In this document: one piece after another, positions 1 to 9,968 of the stretch
Numbering within the stretch: the first letter of the stretch is position 1
Layout: each line of letters starts with the position of its first letter
Assembly: GCF_002119425.1 (NCBI RefSeq)
Contig: NZ_MDSU01000018.1
Location: 1,205,580 to 1,269,579 of the forward strand
Direction: 5' to 3'
DNA length: 64,000 nucleotides
Source of the DNA: Desulfurella amilsii
Lineage (GTDB): Bacteria > Campylobacterota_A > Desulfurellia > Desulfurellales > Desulfurellaceae
Program-made: the position numbers and the translations under genes
Notes under the pieces: model-generated
The model's database searches: none
What the model was told of the DNA's origin: nothing
Seen by the model: the letters and a program-made list of their open reading frames with translations, nothing else

Positions 1-1
1 A

Positions 2-31
2 AGCCAAGCGGAAAGTGCAGTGTCTAAATAA
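2..31 (+). CDS. C-terminal tail of an upstream gene (partial)
   Basis: Only the last nine codons lie in the window; frame 2 reads SQAESAVSK and stops at 29-31, 13 bases before pth. In many bacteria the gene before pth is rplY (ribosomal protein bL25/Ctc), whose tail is often variable and polar, so that is a reasonable guess. The other two frames also stop within 40 bases, so neither the frame nor the identity can be settled from this fragment. Confidence 0.3.
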   Translation, partial: SQAESAVSK

Positions 32-44
32 CCACTAAAGCAGC

Positions 45-617
45 ATGCATGCAATTGTAGGGCTTGGAAATCCTGGTGAAAAATATGCAAATACCTTTCA
101 TAACGCGGGTTTTTGGGCTTTAGATGCGCTTGGTAGTGCGTTTTACGCAAAGTTTAGCAGTAATAGTAGTTTTAACGCTATAATTGCAGTTTGTTTTATA
201 GAAAATCACAAGGTTGTGCTTGCAAAACCCACTACATATATGAATTTAAGCGGTACAGCAGTGGGGGCGCTTTTGCAGTTTTATAAGATAAGCGTGGAAG
301 ATTTGATTGTTATAAGAGACGATATTGATATGGATCTTGGCAAAATTAAGCTTAAGCAAAATTCGTCAAGCGGCGGGCACAAAGGTGTGCAGTCAATTAT
401 TGATGCGATAGGCTCAAAAGCTTTTATACAGGTAAAAATTGGCGTTGGCAGGCAGGATAATGTATCTGATTTTGTGTTAAAAAAATTGAGCGATCAGGAA
501 AAAAAGATATTGGCCAAAAGTGCTGAAATTGCCGCTGAAGCCAGCGTGCAAATAGTGACCGTTGGTTTCGAAAAAGCAGCAAACAATTACAATAATAAGG
601 TTGCTTTAGATGTTTAG
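45..617 (+). CDS. pth: Peptidyl-tRNA hydrolase
   Basis: Cytosolic enzyme that cleaves the ester bond of peptidyl-tRNA released from stalled ribosomes and recycles the tRNA. The 190-residue protein has the usual family length. It opens with the GLGNPG motif (residues 6-11) and has the TFHNAGF segment containing the catalytic His (H19). The central DDIDMDLGKIKLK and GGHKGVQSI segments line the tRNA-binding cleft in the family. A second ATG lies out of frame at 49; the one at 45 gives the canonical N-terminus. No clear Shine-Dalgarno site is seen, so translation may be coupled to the gene ending just upstream. Confidence 0.95.
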   Translation: MHAIVGLGNPGEKYANTFHNAGFWALDALGSAFYAKFSSNSSFNAIIAVCFIENHKVVLAKPTTYMNLSGTAVGALLQFYKISVEDLIVIRDDIDMDLGKIKLKQNSSSGGHKGVQSIIDAIGSKAFIQVKIGVGRQDNVSDFVLKKLSDQEKKILAKSAEIAAEASVQIVTVGFEKAANNYNNKVALDV

Positions 618-720
618 GTATGAGAGTTAAAGCGCGAAACCAGCAAAACCTATAGTGTTTGGAGTTTTACTTTGGATTTTTATGTTGATCATTAATGTGA
701 GGGTGTGAAAGAGTTTGAAT

Positions 721-1791
721 ATGGCATTAAAGAAGCTAAAAATTAGGGATAAAATCGTAGAGCACTGCGTTATACAAGGCGGTATGGGTGTGGGCGTAAG
801 CCTGTATCCTTTGGCAAAAGCTGTGGCTCAAAACGGCGGTATTGGCGTTATATCAAGCGTTGCTTTGGATAGAATTTTATCTAAGCGAAACGGCAAAAAG
901 TACTCTATATACGAAGCATGCGAAGAAGAAGTAGCTTTAGCCAAAGACGGATCAAACTGCATAGGCATAAATATTATGGTTGCTGTGCAAAGAGACTATG
1001 AGGCAAGCGTCAAAGGAGCAATTGCAGGCGGTGTTGACATTATTATATCTGGTGCAGGGTTACCTACGGAGCTTCCAAAGGCAGCTACAAGTAAAGATGT
1101 GGCACTTGTACCCATTGTGTCTAGCCTGAGGGCTTTTGATATCATTTGCAAGCGCTGGGAGCGGTTTGGCAGAAGACCAGATGCAGTGGTAGTAGAAGGG
1201 CCGCTTGCAGGCGGGCATTTGGGCTTTCGATTTGCCGATTTAGACAAAGAAGAAAACAAACTTGAAAATATACTGCTCCCCATAAAAGAAAAAGCCATAA
1301 GGTGCGATGATATACCTGTTATAGCAGCAGGTGGCATATACACGCACGATGATATAAAGAAGTTTTTGGATATGGGGGCAGATGCAGTGCAGATGGGTAC
1401 ACGTTTTTTGGCAACATTCGAAAGCAGTGCTAGCCCTGAGTACAAGCAGGCTGTGATTAGAGCCGACAAAGATGATATTGTGGTAGCATATAGGCCGGGT
1501 TCGCCTTCGGGCTTGCCATTTCGCGTAATAAAATCCTCACCTATGTATCAGGATGCCTTGTTAGCTAAAAGACACACAAACTGCGATAAAGGCTACTTGT
1601 TAAATAAAGATGGCTACTGCCCTGCTATGGTGGACAATATAAATTACTTTTGTATATGCAATGGTTTGCTCTCAAGCGCAGGTTACAATTCTGATAAAGA
1701 AAAGCCCATTTATACGGTGGGTAGCAATGCTTACCGCGTTGATAGGCTTTTAAGTGTTGAAGAATTAATGAAGGAGCTTGTATATGGGTAG
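721..1791 (+). CDS. Nitronate monooxygenase / 2-nitropropane dioxygenase-like FMN enzyme
   Basis: FMN-dependent TIM-barrel protein of the NPD/FabK-related family, 356 residues. Family features seen are an N-terminal IQGGMGVGVS segment, VVEGPLAGGHLGF in the middle, and the FMN-phosphate loop AAGGIYTHDD followed by GADAVQMGTRFL. Members oxidise alkyl nitronates or act as NAD(P)H-dependent reductases, and the substrate cannot be told here. The C-terminal part holds several cysteines (around residues 280-320). ATG at 721 is preceded by AAAGAG; a TTG at 715 in the same frame is the alternative start. The gene overlaps hom by 8 bases, so the two are probably co-transcribed and translationally coupled. 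Confidence 0.85.
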   Translation: MALKKLKIRDKIVEHCVIQGGMGVGVSLYPLAKAVAQNGGIGVISSVALDRILSKRNGKKYSIYEACEEEVALAKDGSNCIGINIMVAVQRDYEASVKGAIAGGVDIIISGAGLPTELPKAATSKDVALVPIVSSLRAFDIICKRWERFGRRPDAVVVEGPLAGGHLGFRFADLDKEENKLENILLPIKEKAIRCDDIPVIAAGGIYTHDDIKKFLDMGADAVQMGTRFLATFESSASPEYKQAVIRADKDDIVVAYRPGSPSGLPFRVIKSSPMYQDALLAKRHTNCDKGYLLNKDGYCPAMVDNINYFCICNGLLSSAGYNSDKEKPIYTVGSNAYRVDRLLSVEELMKELVYG

Positions 1792-3070
1792 AGATATAAA
1801 TGTTGGGATTTTTGGACTGGGTACTGTGGGCTGCGGTGTTGTAAAAATTTTGCAGGATAATGCCGATGTAATAAGAAAGCGGCTGGGTTTTGGCATAAAT
1901 ATTAAAAAAGTGTTTTCACACACCTCAAAATGCAAGAATTTATTAACGAACTATACTTATACCAAAGATTACAAAGAGTTATTTGACGAGCGTATAGATA
2001 TTGTGCTTGAGCTAATTGGCGGCATTGATGTGGCACGCAGGTTTGTTATAGAGGCTATTGAACACAAGAAAAACATCGTTAGTGCAAATAAGGCGCTTTT
2101 GGCAAACTACGGCGTTGAGATTTTTTCGAAAGCAGCTAAAAATGGCGTTAAAATAGGTTTTGAAGCTTCCGTTGCAGGCGGTGTGCCCATTATAAAGATT
2201 ATCACAAGAGACTTGATGGCAAACAACATAAAAAGCATAAAAGCGATTGTAAACGGCACATGCAACTATATATTAAGTCAGATGTTTGAAACACATGAGT
2301 CTTTTGAAACTATCTTAAACAAGGCAATTAAAGAAGGCTATGCCGAACGCGACCCTTCGTTTGATATAGATGGCATCGATTCGGCACAAAAGATGGCAAT
2401 CTTGGCTGCCATAAGTTTTAACGCAAAAATTGAAGAAAAAGATGTTTATGTTGAAGGTATAAGGGATATTGACTTTATTGACATAGATTTTGCACGACAG
2501 TTAGGCTATAGAATAAAGCTTTTGGGTATTGCAAGTATGAAAAACGAGCGTCTGCTTGTGCGCGTTGCGCCTTATTTTGTAGAAGCAGAAAATATATTGG
2601 CTAAAGTTGATGGTGTGTACAATGCGATCAGCGTTATCTCAGATATGACAGGTCAGACTACATATGTGGGCAAAGGCGCAGGTAGTTTGCCAACGGCCTC
2701 ATCTGTGGTGGCAGATATTATTGATATTGCCAAAGACTTTGAATCTGGCAAAGTAAAAGATACGCTTTCAAAGGGTGTTTTTGAGAAAACGGAGTTTGTG
2801 GATATTGACAGCCTTGAGTCTCATTTTTATATAAGATTTAGCGTTATAGACAGCGTTGGGGTGCTTGCAAATATTGCCTATGTTTTAAGCAAATATGATA
2901 TTAGCATAAAAAGCGTTGTACAGACGGGAAAGGGTTTGGATGTGGTGCCGCTTTTGGTTTTGACGCATAAAGCTAAAGAGTCCAATATTAAAAAAGCGAT
3001 TCTAGAGATTGAGCAAGACCATAAAAGTATAATCAAAAATGGCACTGTTTTAATTAGAGTTTTGGAATAA
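1784..3070 (+). CDS. hom: Homoserine dehydrogenase
   Basis: Reduces aspartate semialdehyde to homoserine, the branch point to threonine, isoleucine and methionine. The protein has 428 residues, the length of the ACT-containing form. An N-terminal Rossmann motif GLGTVGCG binds NAD(P). The catalytic domain carries the ANKALLA and VAGGVPII segments typical of the family. The last ~80 residues (FSVIDSVGVLANIAYVLSKY onward) form an ACT domain, normally a site of threonine feedback. The chosen ATG has AAGGAG 7 bases upstream, inside the previous gene. A threonine dehydratase later in the window uses a downstream product. Confidence 0.95.
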   Translation: MGRDINVGIFGLGTVGCGVVKILQDNADVIRKRLGFGINIKKVFSHTSKCKNLLTNYTYTKDYKELFDERIDIVLELIGGIDVARRFVIEAIEHKKNIVSANKALLANYGVEIFSKAAKNGVKIGFEASVAGGVPIIKIITRDLMANNIKSIKAIVNGTCNYILSQMFETHESFETILNKAIKEGYAERDPSFDIDGIDSAQKMAILAAISFNAKIEEKDVYVEGIRDIDFIDIDFARQLGYRIKLLGIASMKNERLLVRVAPYFVEAENILAKVDGVYNAISVISDMTGQTTYVGKGAGSLPTASSVVADIIDIAKDFESGKVKDTLSKGVFEKTEFVDIDSLESHFYIRFSVIDSVGVLANIAYVLSKYDISIKSVVQTGKGLDVVPLLVLTHKAKESNIKKAILEIEQDHKSIIKNGTVLIRVLE

Positions 3071-3127
3071 AAGAGGTTATTTGATGATTTTTTTGTTTTG
3101 CATCTGACCAAAAAAGAGGTGTTTTGA

Positions 3128-4957
3128 ATGAATGATAAATTATGGGATGGACGCTTTAGTGTTCAAGAAGATAAGCTTATGGAGCAATTTTCACAAAGTA
3201 TAAGCTACGATAAGCGTCTGTATAAATATGACATAGCAGGCAGTATTGCCCATGTTAGAGGTTTAGAAAAGCAGTCAATTATTACTCAAGAAGAAGCGGG
3301 AAAAATTATTGACGGTTTGCACAAGATAGAAAGACAGATTGAAACAGGCGAGTTTGATTTTGACCCGCAAGACGAAGACATACACATGGCAATAGAGCGC
3401 GCGCTCATTAATTTAATTGGAAAAACAGGGGGTAAACTCCATACTGCGCGTTCAAGAAATGATCAAGTAGCGCTTGATGAGCGTTTGTATTTAAGGGATG
3501 TAAGCATAAATATAATAGCAAAGCTTGACCTTTTGTTAAAAAATCTGGTGCTTTTTGCAAAAGAGCACATTGACGTAATTATACCTGGTTTTACGCACAT
3601 GCAGCATGCTCAGCCAATCTTATTTTCGCACTACATACTGGCTTTTTACGAAAAGTTTAAGCGCGATCAAGCGCGTTTTTTAGATACAATAAAGCGCATT
3701 GACATTATGCCGCTTGGGGCTGGGGCGCTTGCTGGTACAATCTGGCCTATTGATAGACACTACTTAAGCGGTTTGCTCCAATTTACACACATCTCTAAAA
3801 ATTCTATCGATGCGGTATCAGATAGAGATTTTATGATAGAATTTTTAAATAATTGCGCGATTTTTTCTATGCATGCTTCAAGATTGGCAGAAGACTTTAT
3901 TATTTATTCTTCTCAGGAGTTTTCTTTTATAGAACTGTCCGATGAGTTTTCCACAGGCTCAAGCATAATGCCACAGAAAAAAAACCCAGACAGCTTAGAG
4001 CTAATAAGAGGCAAAACGGGTAGAATTTATGGCAATTTGTTTGCGCTGCTAACAGTTATGAAAGGCTTGCCGATTGCATACAATAGAGACATGCAGGAAG
4101 ATAAAGAAGCGCTGTTTGACACAATCGACAATTGTTTAATGATTGTAGATATACTAACGAAACTTATACTTAAGGTTAAGGTAAACAAGAAAGAAATCGA
4201 TAAATCCTTAGAAAAAGGCTTTATCACAGCAACAGATTTAGCTGACTACTTGGCAATCAAAGGTTATGCTTTTAGAGATGCTCACAAGATCGTTGGCGCT
4301 ATTGTAGCATATGCTATCAATGAAAATAAAACGCTTCAAACGCTAACCCTACAAGAGTATAAGCAGTTTGCGCAAGTCATTGAAGAGGATGTTTATGATT
4401 ACATAGACTACAATCGCAGTGTAGACAAAAGAAAATCCTACGGTGGCACCTCAAGGCAGAATGTTTTGGATCAGATAGAAGAAGCACTGCGAGAAGTTAA
4501 TGGAAAAAGCGAGCATACGCTAAACTGCCCAAGATGTGCATATCCTGTAAAAATTTACAAAAACCCATCTTTAACAGTGGATTGTATCATAGAAAAAGGC
4601 AACAAAGTACTGCTTATAAGCAGAAAAAATTATCCGTTTGGTTATGCATTGCCAGGTGGTTTTGTAGACTACGGCGAAAGCACAGAACAAGCTGTAATAA
4701 GAGAAATGAAGGAAGAGACGAGTCTTGATATTGTAGAGCCCAAACTTTTTGGTGTTTACTCAGATCCAGCAAGGGATCCAAGGGGCCACACAGTAAGCGT
4801 AGTTTTTTATGCTAAGACCAATGCAAATCCAATGGCTGGCGATGATGCTAAGGATTTAGGTTTTTTTGATTTAGACAATTTGCCAGAGTCTATTGTATTT
4901 GATCACTTAAAAATTTTGAAAGACTATAATGAATTTAGAAAAAAGATACAACACTAA
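3128..4957 (+). CDS. argH: Argininosuccinate lyase fused to a C-terminal Nudix hydrolase domain
   Basis: Residues 1 to about 457 are a complete argininosuccinate lyase, the last step of arginine synthesis (argininosuccinate to arginine plus fumarate). It has TARSRNDQVA near residue 105 and the flexible catalytic loop GSSIMPQKKN at 277-286. The frame then continues without a stop into ~150 more residues: a C-P-R-C pair at 467-470 and a Nudix box (G511-x5-E517, then R525-E-M-K-E-E530) in which the usual Gly after the EE pair is Ser532. Stand-alone ArgH is about 460 residues, so this is a true extension to 609. The Nudix part resembles ADP-ribose/NADH pyrophosphatases of the zinc-ribbon type; its substrate is unknown. 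The gene overlaps recJ by 29 bases. Confidence 0.9.
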   Translation: MNDKLWDGRFSVQEDKLMEQFSQSISYDKRLYKYDIAGSIAHVRGLEKQSIITQEEAGKIIDGLHKIERQIETGEFDFDPQDEDIHMAIERALINLIGKTGGKLHTARSRNDQVALDERLYLRDVSINIIAKLDLLLKNLVLFAKEHIDVIIPGFTHMQHAQPILFSHYILAFYEKFKRDQARFLDTIKRIDIMPLGAGALAGTIWPIDRHYLSGLLQFTHISKNSIDAVSDRDFMIEFLNNCAIFSMHASRLAEDFIIYSSQEFSFIELSDEFSTGSSIMPQKKNPDSLELIRGKTGRIYGNLFALLTVMKGLPIAYNRDMQEDKEALFDTIDNCLMIVDILTKLILKVKVNKKEIDKSLEKGFITATDLADYLAIKGYAFRDAHKIVGAIVAYAINENKTLQTLTLQEYKQFAQVIEEDVYDYIDYNRSVDKRKSYGGTSRQNVLDQIEEALREVNGKSEHTLNCPRCAYPVKIYKNPSLTVDCIIEKGNKVLLISRKNYPFGYALPGGFVDYGESTEQAVIREMKEETSLDIVEPKLFGVYSDPARDPRGHTVSVVFYAKTNANPMAGDDAKDLGFFDLDNLPESIVFDHLKILKDYNEFRKKIQH

Positions 4958-6605
4958 AGGCGAGCTAATTTACATTATTATCAATGAAGACTTTTCCAAT
5001 ATTGACAATAAAAAAGTAAAAATTGGCAATACATACACCTACCTTGCACTCATAAATATCTTAAAAAACAGAAACATCAAAGATATTGACGGGTTTTTGA
5101 AACCATCGCTATCCCAGCTTTATGACCCTTTTTTGCTAAATGATATGGATTTAGCCGTAAGCCGTACGACTGAAGCGCTTAAGAAAAAAGAGCACATTTG
5201 CATCGTAGGTGATTACGATGTAGATGGCATTACTGCGTGCTCAATCCTAATAAATTTTTTCCAGGAAATTGGCGCTAAAGTCAGCTACTACATACCCAAA
5301 AGGGAAGACGGCTACGGTTTGTCGCTTGTTGCAATAAAGTTTGCAAACCAAAAGGGCGCAAAACTAATCATAACTGTGGATAACGGTATATCCAGCCAAG
5401 ATGAAATAGAGTTTGCAAGGATGCTGGGCATAGACGTAATTATCACAGACCACCACGAACCAAATGGCATACCTAATGCATATGCGGTCGTTAATCCTAA
5501 AATGAAGAACTCAAAATACCCCTTTAGCGAGCTTGCTGGCGTGGGCGTAGCATTTAACTTTTTGCTTGCTCTAAGAAAAACCTTGCGTGATAGGAATTTT
5601 TTTACAAAAGAACCAAATTTGGCCAATTATTTAGACCTTGTTAGCCTGGGTACGCTTGCTGATGTTGTGCCGCTTGTTGATGTAAATAGAATATTTGTAA
5701 AATATGGTTTATCAAAAAGTTCTAAAGCGCTTGATAAATTAAAAGCGGTCTCAAGAATTTCATCTAACTTAAGTGCCTACGATGTAGCATACAAGATAGC
5801 GCCACGCATAAACTCTGCTGGCAGATTAGCCGATGCCAATTTTGCCATAGATTTGTTTACAACAACGCAAGAAGTAAAGATGTTAAAGATTGCAAATTGG
5901 TTAGATGGATTGAATATAAAGAGAAAAAGTCTGCAGCAAAAAATTTTGCAAGAAGCAAAATCGATGGTTGGCAATGCGAAATATTTAGATGCCATTGTTG
6001 TAAGTGGCAAGTGGCATAGGGGTGTTATTGGTATAGTGGCGGGAAATCTAGCGAGATTTTACAGAAAACCCTCGATTGTTATATCAGAGGGTAGTTATTT
6101 ATGTGTTGGTAGCGGTCGCAGTGTAGAATCTATTAATCTGTTTGATGTTATAAAACACAATGAAAATTTAATAGATAAATTTGGTGGTCATAAATTGGCC
6201 GTTGGTCTTACATTGAAAAAAGAGCGCATAGAACCCCTTAGGGATGCTGTAAATAAAGAAGTTGCAAAGCTAAAAGTAAATACACAAAACCAACTCAAAG
6301 TTGACTTAGCTTGCAGTATGGATCTTTTTGACAATAGTGACTTATTGGATAAGCTAAGGGAGTTTGAGCCCTTTGGTGCAGGGCATGTTGAGCCGATTTT
6401 TTTTGTAAGAAACGCAGTATTAAAGGATGTACAAAAAAAACCTTACCACAATACACTTTTTTTTGATTTTAACGGTAAATTAAAATCCTTTACTACTTAT
6501 GATACAGACAATTTAGGAATCAATGAGCGCTACAGTGTAGCCTTTTACATAGTTTTTAACAAAACGTACTGTAATTTTACCATTAGAGATATATTCAAGG
6601 AGTAA
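4929..6605 (+). CDS. recJ: Single-stranded-DNA-specific 5'-3' exonuclease RecJ
   Basis: DHH-family nuclease acting in recombinational and mismatch repair. In order the 558-residue protein shows motif I VGDYDVDGITACSIL, the VDNGISS segment, the DHH motif (D174-H175-H176 in ITDHHEP), motif IV SLGTLADVVPL, and the DHHA1 domain with GVIGIVAGNLARF, GSGRS and GGHKLAVGL. All metal-binding motifs look intact. The length is that of the compact RecJ form. The ATG lies inside argH, 29 bases before its stop, with GAAAG upstream, so expression is coupled to the argH fusion gene. Confidence 0.94.
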   Translation: MNLEKRYNTKGELIYIIINEDFSNIDNKKVKIGNTYTYLALINILKNRNIKDIDGFLKPSLSQLYDPFLLNDMDLAVSRTTEALKKKEHICIVGDYDVDGITACSILINFFQEIGAKVSYYIPKREDGYGLSLVAIKFANQKGAKLIITVDNGISSQDEIEFARMLGIDVIITDHHEPNGIPNAYAVVNPKMKNSKYPFSELAGVGVAFNFLLALRKTLRDRNFFTKEPNLANYLDLVSLGTLADVVPLVDVNRIFVKYGLSKSSKALDKLKAVSRISSNLSAYDVAYKIAPRINSAGRLADANFAIDLFTTTQEVKMLKIANWLDGLNIKRKSLQQKILQEAKSMVGNAKYLDAIVVSGKWHRGVIGIVAGNLARFYRKPSIVISEGSYLCVGSGRSVESINLFDVIKHNENLIDKFGGHKLAVGLTLKKERIEPLRDAVNKEVAKLKVNTQNQLKVDLACSMDLFDNSDLLDKLREFEPFGAGHVEPIFFVRNAVLKDVQKKPYHNTLFFDFNGKLKSFTTYDTDNLGINERYSVAFYIVFNKTYCNFTIRDIFKE

Positions 6606-6609
6606 ATAT

Positions 6610-8742
6610 ATGAGTTTTAGTGAAAATGCCATCACTGTATTAAAATCGCGCTACCTTAAAAAAAATGGGCTTGGCGAAGTTATAGAAACTCCCGATGAAA
6701 TGCTGCAGAGAGTAGCTAAACACATAGCACAGACAGAAAAAGATTTTGATTATTGGTATGAAAAGTTTTATGAGTTTATGGCTTCACTGAAATTTTTACC
6801 CAATACACCTACATTAGTTAACGCTGGAAACCCGCTTGGGCAATTATCTGCTTGCTTTGTTTTGCCTGTTGGGGACTCTATGGAAGAGATTTTTGAAGCT
6901 GTAAAGCAGACTGCTATTATACACAAAACAGGTGGTGGCACAGGATTTTCTTTTAGTAGGCTAAGACCAAAAGGCGAGGTGGTGCAGTCTACAAAAGGTG
7001 TAGCATCTGGGCCTGTATCATTTATGAAGGTGTTTGACTGTGCAACAGAATCGGTTAAGCAAGGCGGTGTAAGGCGCGGCGCTAATATGGGTATTTTAAG
7101 GGTGGATCATCCAGATATTATGGAGTTTATACATTGCAAAGAAAAAGAAGGCGAGATATCAAACTTTAATATAAGTGTAGCCATAACAGATGATTTTTTA
7201 GAGAAATTGGCAAATGATGAAGAGTATGATTTGATTAATCCGCATACCAAAAAAAGTGTAGGTAAACTAAAAGCATCACTTGTATGGGATGAAGTAGCCA
7301 CCAATGCGTGGAAGAACGGCGAGCCCGGCCTTGTATTTATTGATAGAATAAACAGGCTGCACCAGATAAAAGGGGTTGAGATTGAGGCAACTAACCCATG
7401 CGGGGAACAGCCGCTTTTGCCTTATGAATCGTGTAATCTGGGTTCGATTAATTTATCAAAGTTTGTAAAAGATGGTGCGGTTGAGTGGGAAGACTTAAAA
7501 GAGACTGTGCATACTGCAGTAAGATTTTTAGACAATGTGATTGATGTAAATAATTATCCCATTGATCAGATAAAAAACGAGACGCTAAAGAATAGAAAAA
7601 TCGGTCTTGGCATAATGGGTTTTGCAGATATGCTTGTGGACTTAAATGTAGCCTACAATAGCCAAGAAGGCATTAATATAGCAAGTAAGCTGATGGATTT
7701 TATACAAAGTCAAAGTCATATTGCATCAAGTGACTTAGCGCAAAAAAGAGGCTGCTTTCCTGCATGGGAGGAAAGCATTTACAAAGATCAGAATATTTTG
7801 ATGCGCAATGCTACAACTACAACCATAGCGCCAACAGGCACAATATCTATGATAGCAGACTGTGCTTCTGGTATAGAACCATATTTTACACTTGCTTATC
7901 ATAAACAGGTGCTTGATGGCAAGAAACTAAAGTATGTTAATGAGCGTTTGCTTGATAGATTACAATCAAGCGGCATTAATGTGGAGGATTTTTTAGAAGA
8001 GCTTATAGCAAATGGTGGCAGGCTCAAAGGCTTAAATGTACCCAAATCGCTTGAAGACTTAAACGAGGTTTTTGTAACCTCAATGGATATGGACTATACT
8101 GCCCACATTGATATGCAAGCGGCATTTCAAGCCTATACGGATAATGCAGTGTCAAAAACAATAAATATGCCAAACTCAGCTAGCGTAGATGATGTTAAAC
8201 AGGCTTATTTGTATTCTATAAAGAAGGGTTTAAAAGGTTTAACTATCTACAGAGATGGCTCAAGAAATGTGCAGGTTTTGGTGTCTGCTTCCAATAAAAG
8301 CCAGTCTCAATCAATTAAGCGCGGCAACATTTTAAAAGGCATTACAGAAAAACTCAAAACTTCGCGTGGCAGCTTGTATGTGACGGTAAATACATTAGAT
8401 GGAAAGCCTATCGAGGTTTTTGCCAATATTGGCAAATCAGGCGGTGATATATCGGCTTTATCTGAAGCTATAGGCAGGCTGATTTCAATTGCTTTGCAAA
8501 ATGGTGTTGATGTAGAAAAGATTGTCGGTACGCTTATAAATATTACAGGCGCTCAGCCAATTTGGAATGAAGGTAGGCTAATTAAATCTGTGCCAGATGC
8601 CATTGCGCAAGTGCTAAAAGATCATTTTTTAGACAAAAAGGTTGAAAAAAATTACGAGGAGTGTCCTGAGTGCGGTGGCGTATTAGAAGAAGTAGAAGGC
8701 TGCGCCGTATGCAAAAACTGTGGGTATTCGAGGTGCAGTTAA
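6610..8742 (+). CDS. nrdJ: Adenosylcobalamin-dependent (class II) ribonucleoside-diphosphate reductase
   Basis: Makes deoxyribonucleotides using a B12-derived radical, so it needs no oxygen and no separate radical subunit. The 710-residue protein has the RNR catalytic segment [18 protein letters not shown] (N262 to E266 holds the active-site Asn, Cys and Glu), the PTGTIS loop, and the early LSACFVLPV with the partner cysteine. The C-terminus is the typical Cys-rich zinc-ribbon-like tail ([18 protein letters not shown]), which re-reduces the active site in class II enzymes. AAGGAG precedes the ATG. The stop overlaps the tyrS start by one base. Its presence implies cobalamin supply. Confidence 0.95.
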   Translation: MSFSENAITVLKSRYLKKNGLGEVIETPDEMLQRVAKHIAQTEKDFDYWYEKFYEFMASLKFLPNTPTLVNAGNPLGQLSACFVLPVGDSMEEIFEAVKQTAIIHKTGGGTGFSFSRLRPKGEVVQSTKGVASGPVSFMKVFDCATESVKQGGVRRGANMGILRVDHPDIMEFIHCKEKEGEISNFNISVAITDDFLEKLANDEEYDLINPHTKKSVGKLKASLVWDEVATNAWKNGEPGLVFIDRINRLHQIKGVEIEATNPCGEQPLLPYESCNLGSINLSKFVKDGAVEWEDLKETVHTAVRFLDNVIDVNNYPIDQIKNETLKNRKIGLGIMGFADMLVDLNVAYNSQEGINIASKLMDFIQSQSHIASSDLAQKRGCFPAWEESIYKDQNILMRNATTTTIAPTGTISMIADCASGIEPYFTLAYHKQVLDGKKLKYVNERLLDRLQSSGINVEDFLEELIANGGRLKGLNVPKSLEDLNEVFVTSMDMDYTAHIDMQAAFQAYTDNAVSKTINMPNSASVDDVKQAYLYSIKKGLKGLTIYRDGSRNVQVLVSASNKSQSQSIKRGNILKGITEKLKTSRGSLYVTVNTLDGKPIEVFANIGKSGGDISALSEAIGRLISIALQNGVDVEKIVGTLINITGAQPIWNEGRLIKSVPDAIAQVLKDHFLDKKVEKNYEECPECGGVLEEVEGCAVCKNCGYSRCS

Positions 8743-9959
8743 TGGATGTTGAAAAGTTAGCAAACAAACAGTTTGAACAAATCAAACGAGGCAGTATAGA
8801 AATAATAGAAGAAGACGAATTAAAAGAAAAGATAAAAGAATCAATTCAAACAGGCAAACCGCTAAAAATTAAAGCAGGGTTTGATCCTACGGCAAAAGAC
8901 TTGCATCTTGGCCATACGGTGCTTATACAAAAACTTAAACACTTCCAGGACTTAGGTCACGAGGTTTATTTTTTGATAGGTGATTTTACTGCTACAATAG
9001 GAGATCCCACAGGTAAAACACAAACGCGCCCGGCACTGTCAAAAGAAGAGATTGAAGAAAACGCAAAGACATATAAAGAGCAAGTATTTAAAATTTTAGA
9101 CAAAGATAAAACAAAGATTGTATATAATTCCACATGGTGCAATAAGCTAACTGCGGCTGGTTTAATTGAGCTTGCAGGACACATGAGTGTTGCTAGAATG
9201 CTTGAGCGCGATGATTTTGAAAAAAGGTACAAAAGCGGCAAACCTATATCCATAAAAGAATTTTTATACCCATTGATTCAGGGGTATGATTCAGTAGCAC
9301 TGCAAGCCGATGTAGAGCTTGGCGGTAGTGACCAAAAGTTTAACCTATTGGTTGGAAGAATGCTTCAAGCAAAATTTAACCAAAGACCTCAAAGTATCCT
9401 TATGATGCCTATACTTGAAGGTACAGATGGAAAAAATAAAATGAGCAAATCTTTGGGTAACTACATTGGATTAAACGAAAACCCAAACGACATGTACGGT
9501 AAAGTGATGTCTATCTCAGATGAGCTTATGTTTAGATACTACGAACTATTGTCAAACAAAAGTATTCAAGAGATTGAGGATTATAAAAAGCAGATACAAG
9601 AGAACAAACTAAACCCCAAAATCGTAAAAGAACAGTTAGCGCTAGAGATTGTAGAGCGATTTTGGCCAGGTGAAGCACAAAAAGCCAAAGAAACATTCGA
9701 TGCACTAACGCATAAAACAATACCCGACTCAATTGACCAGATAAGTGTAAAAATTGATACGCCTACAATTTGGATATGTCACTTGATTAAAAACATAGGC
9801 TTTAGCGATTCAACAAGCAAAGTCAAGCGCTTAATTGAACAAAAAGGCGTATATATAAACGATAAGGTATTGGAAGATAGTTTACTGCAGGTTAATAAAG
9901 GCGATAGTTTTGTATTGAAAGTGGGCAAAAAATTAATAGCAAAAATTACTATTAGCTAG
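8742..9959 (+). CDS. tyrS: Tyrosyl-tRNA synthetase
   Basis: Class I aminoacyl-tRNA synthetase charging tRNA-Tyr. The start at 8742 overlaps the nrdJ stop (taATG) and has GAGG 8 bases upstream; it gives 405 residues, the length of the TyrZ-type enzyme. HLGH (HIGH motif) begins at H55 and KMSKS at K233. The segment [13 protein letters not shown] and the [12 protein letters not shown] tyrosine-pocket segment follow the family pattern. The C-terminal ~60 residues ([15 protein letters not shown] onward) are an S4 RNA-binding domain. An in-frame extension back to 8670 lies inside nrdJ and was not used. Confidence 0.96.
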   Translation: MDVEKLANKQFEQIKRGSIEIIEEDELKEKIKESIQTGKPLKIKAGFDPTAKDLHLGHTVLIQKLKHFQDLGHEVYFLIGDFTATIGDPTGKTQTRPALSKEEIEENAKTYKEQVFKILDKDKTKIVYNSTWCNKLTAAGLIELAGHMSVARMLERDDFEKRYKSGKPISIKEFLYPLIQGYDSVALQADVELGGSDQKFNLLVGRMLQAKFNQRPQSILMMPILEGTDGKNKMSKSLGNYIGLNENPNDMYGKVMSISDELMFRYYELLSNKSIQEIEDYKKQIQENKLNPKIVKEQLALEIVERFWPGEAQKAKETFDALTHKTIPDSIDQISVKIDTPTIWICHLIKNIGFSDSTSKVKRLIEQKGVYINDKVLEDSLLQVNKGDSFVLKVGKKLIAKITIS

Positions 9960-9968
9960 GTGTGTGTT

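Noticed and set aside
996..1469. Long antisense frame within the nitronate-monooxygenase-like gene
   Set aside because: No family features, low-complexity Ser/Ala content, and the plus-strand frame has all conserved motifs. The same applies to antisense frames in recJ, pta, gcdH and livGF.
3084..3107. Seven-codon frame before argH (MIFLFCI), possible leader peptide
   Set aside because: It has no arginine codons and no attenuator-like hairpins, so there is no support for attenuation.
4480..4530. Two separate genes, argH and a Nudix gene
   Set aside because: No stop codon, start codon or Shine-Dalgarno site lies at the junction; the frame is continuous.
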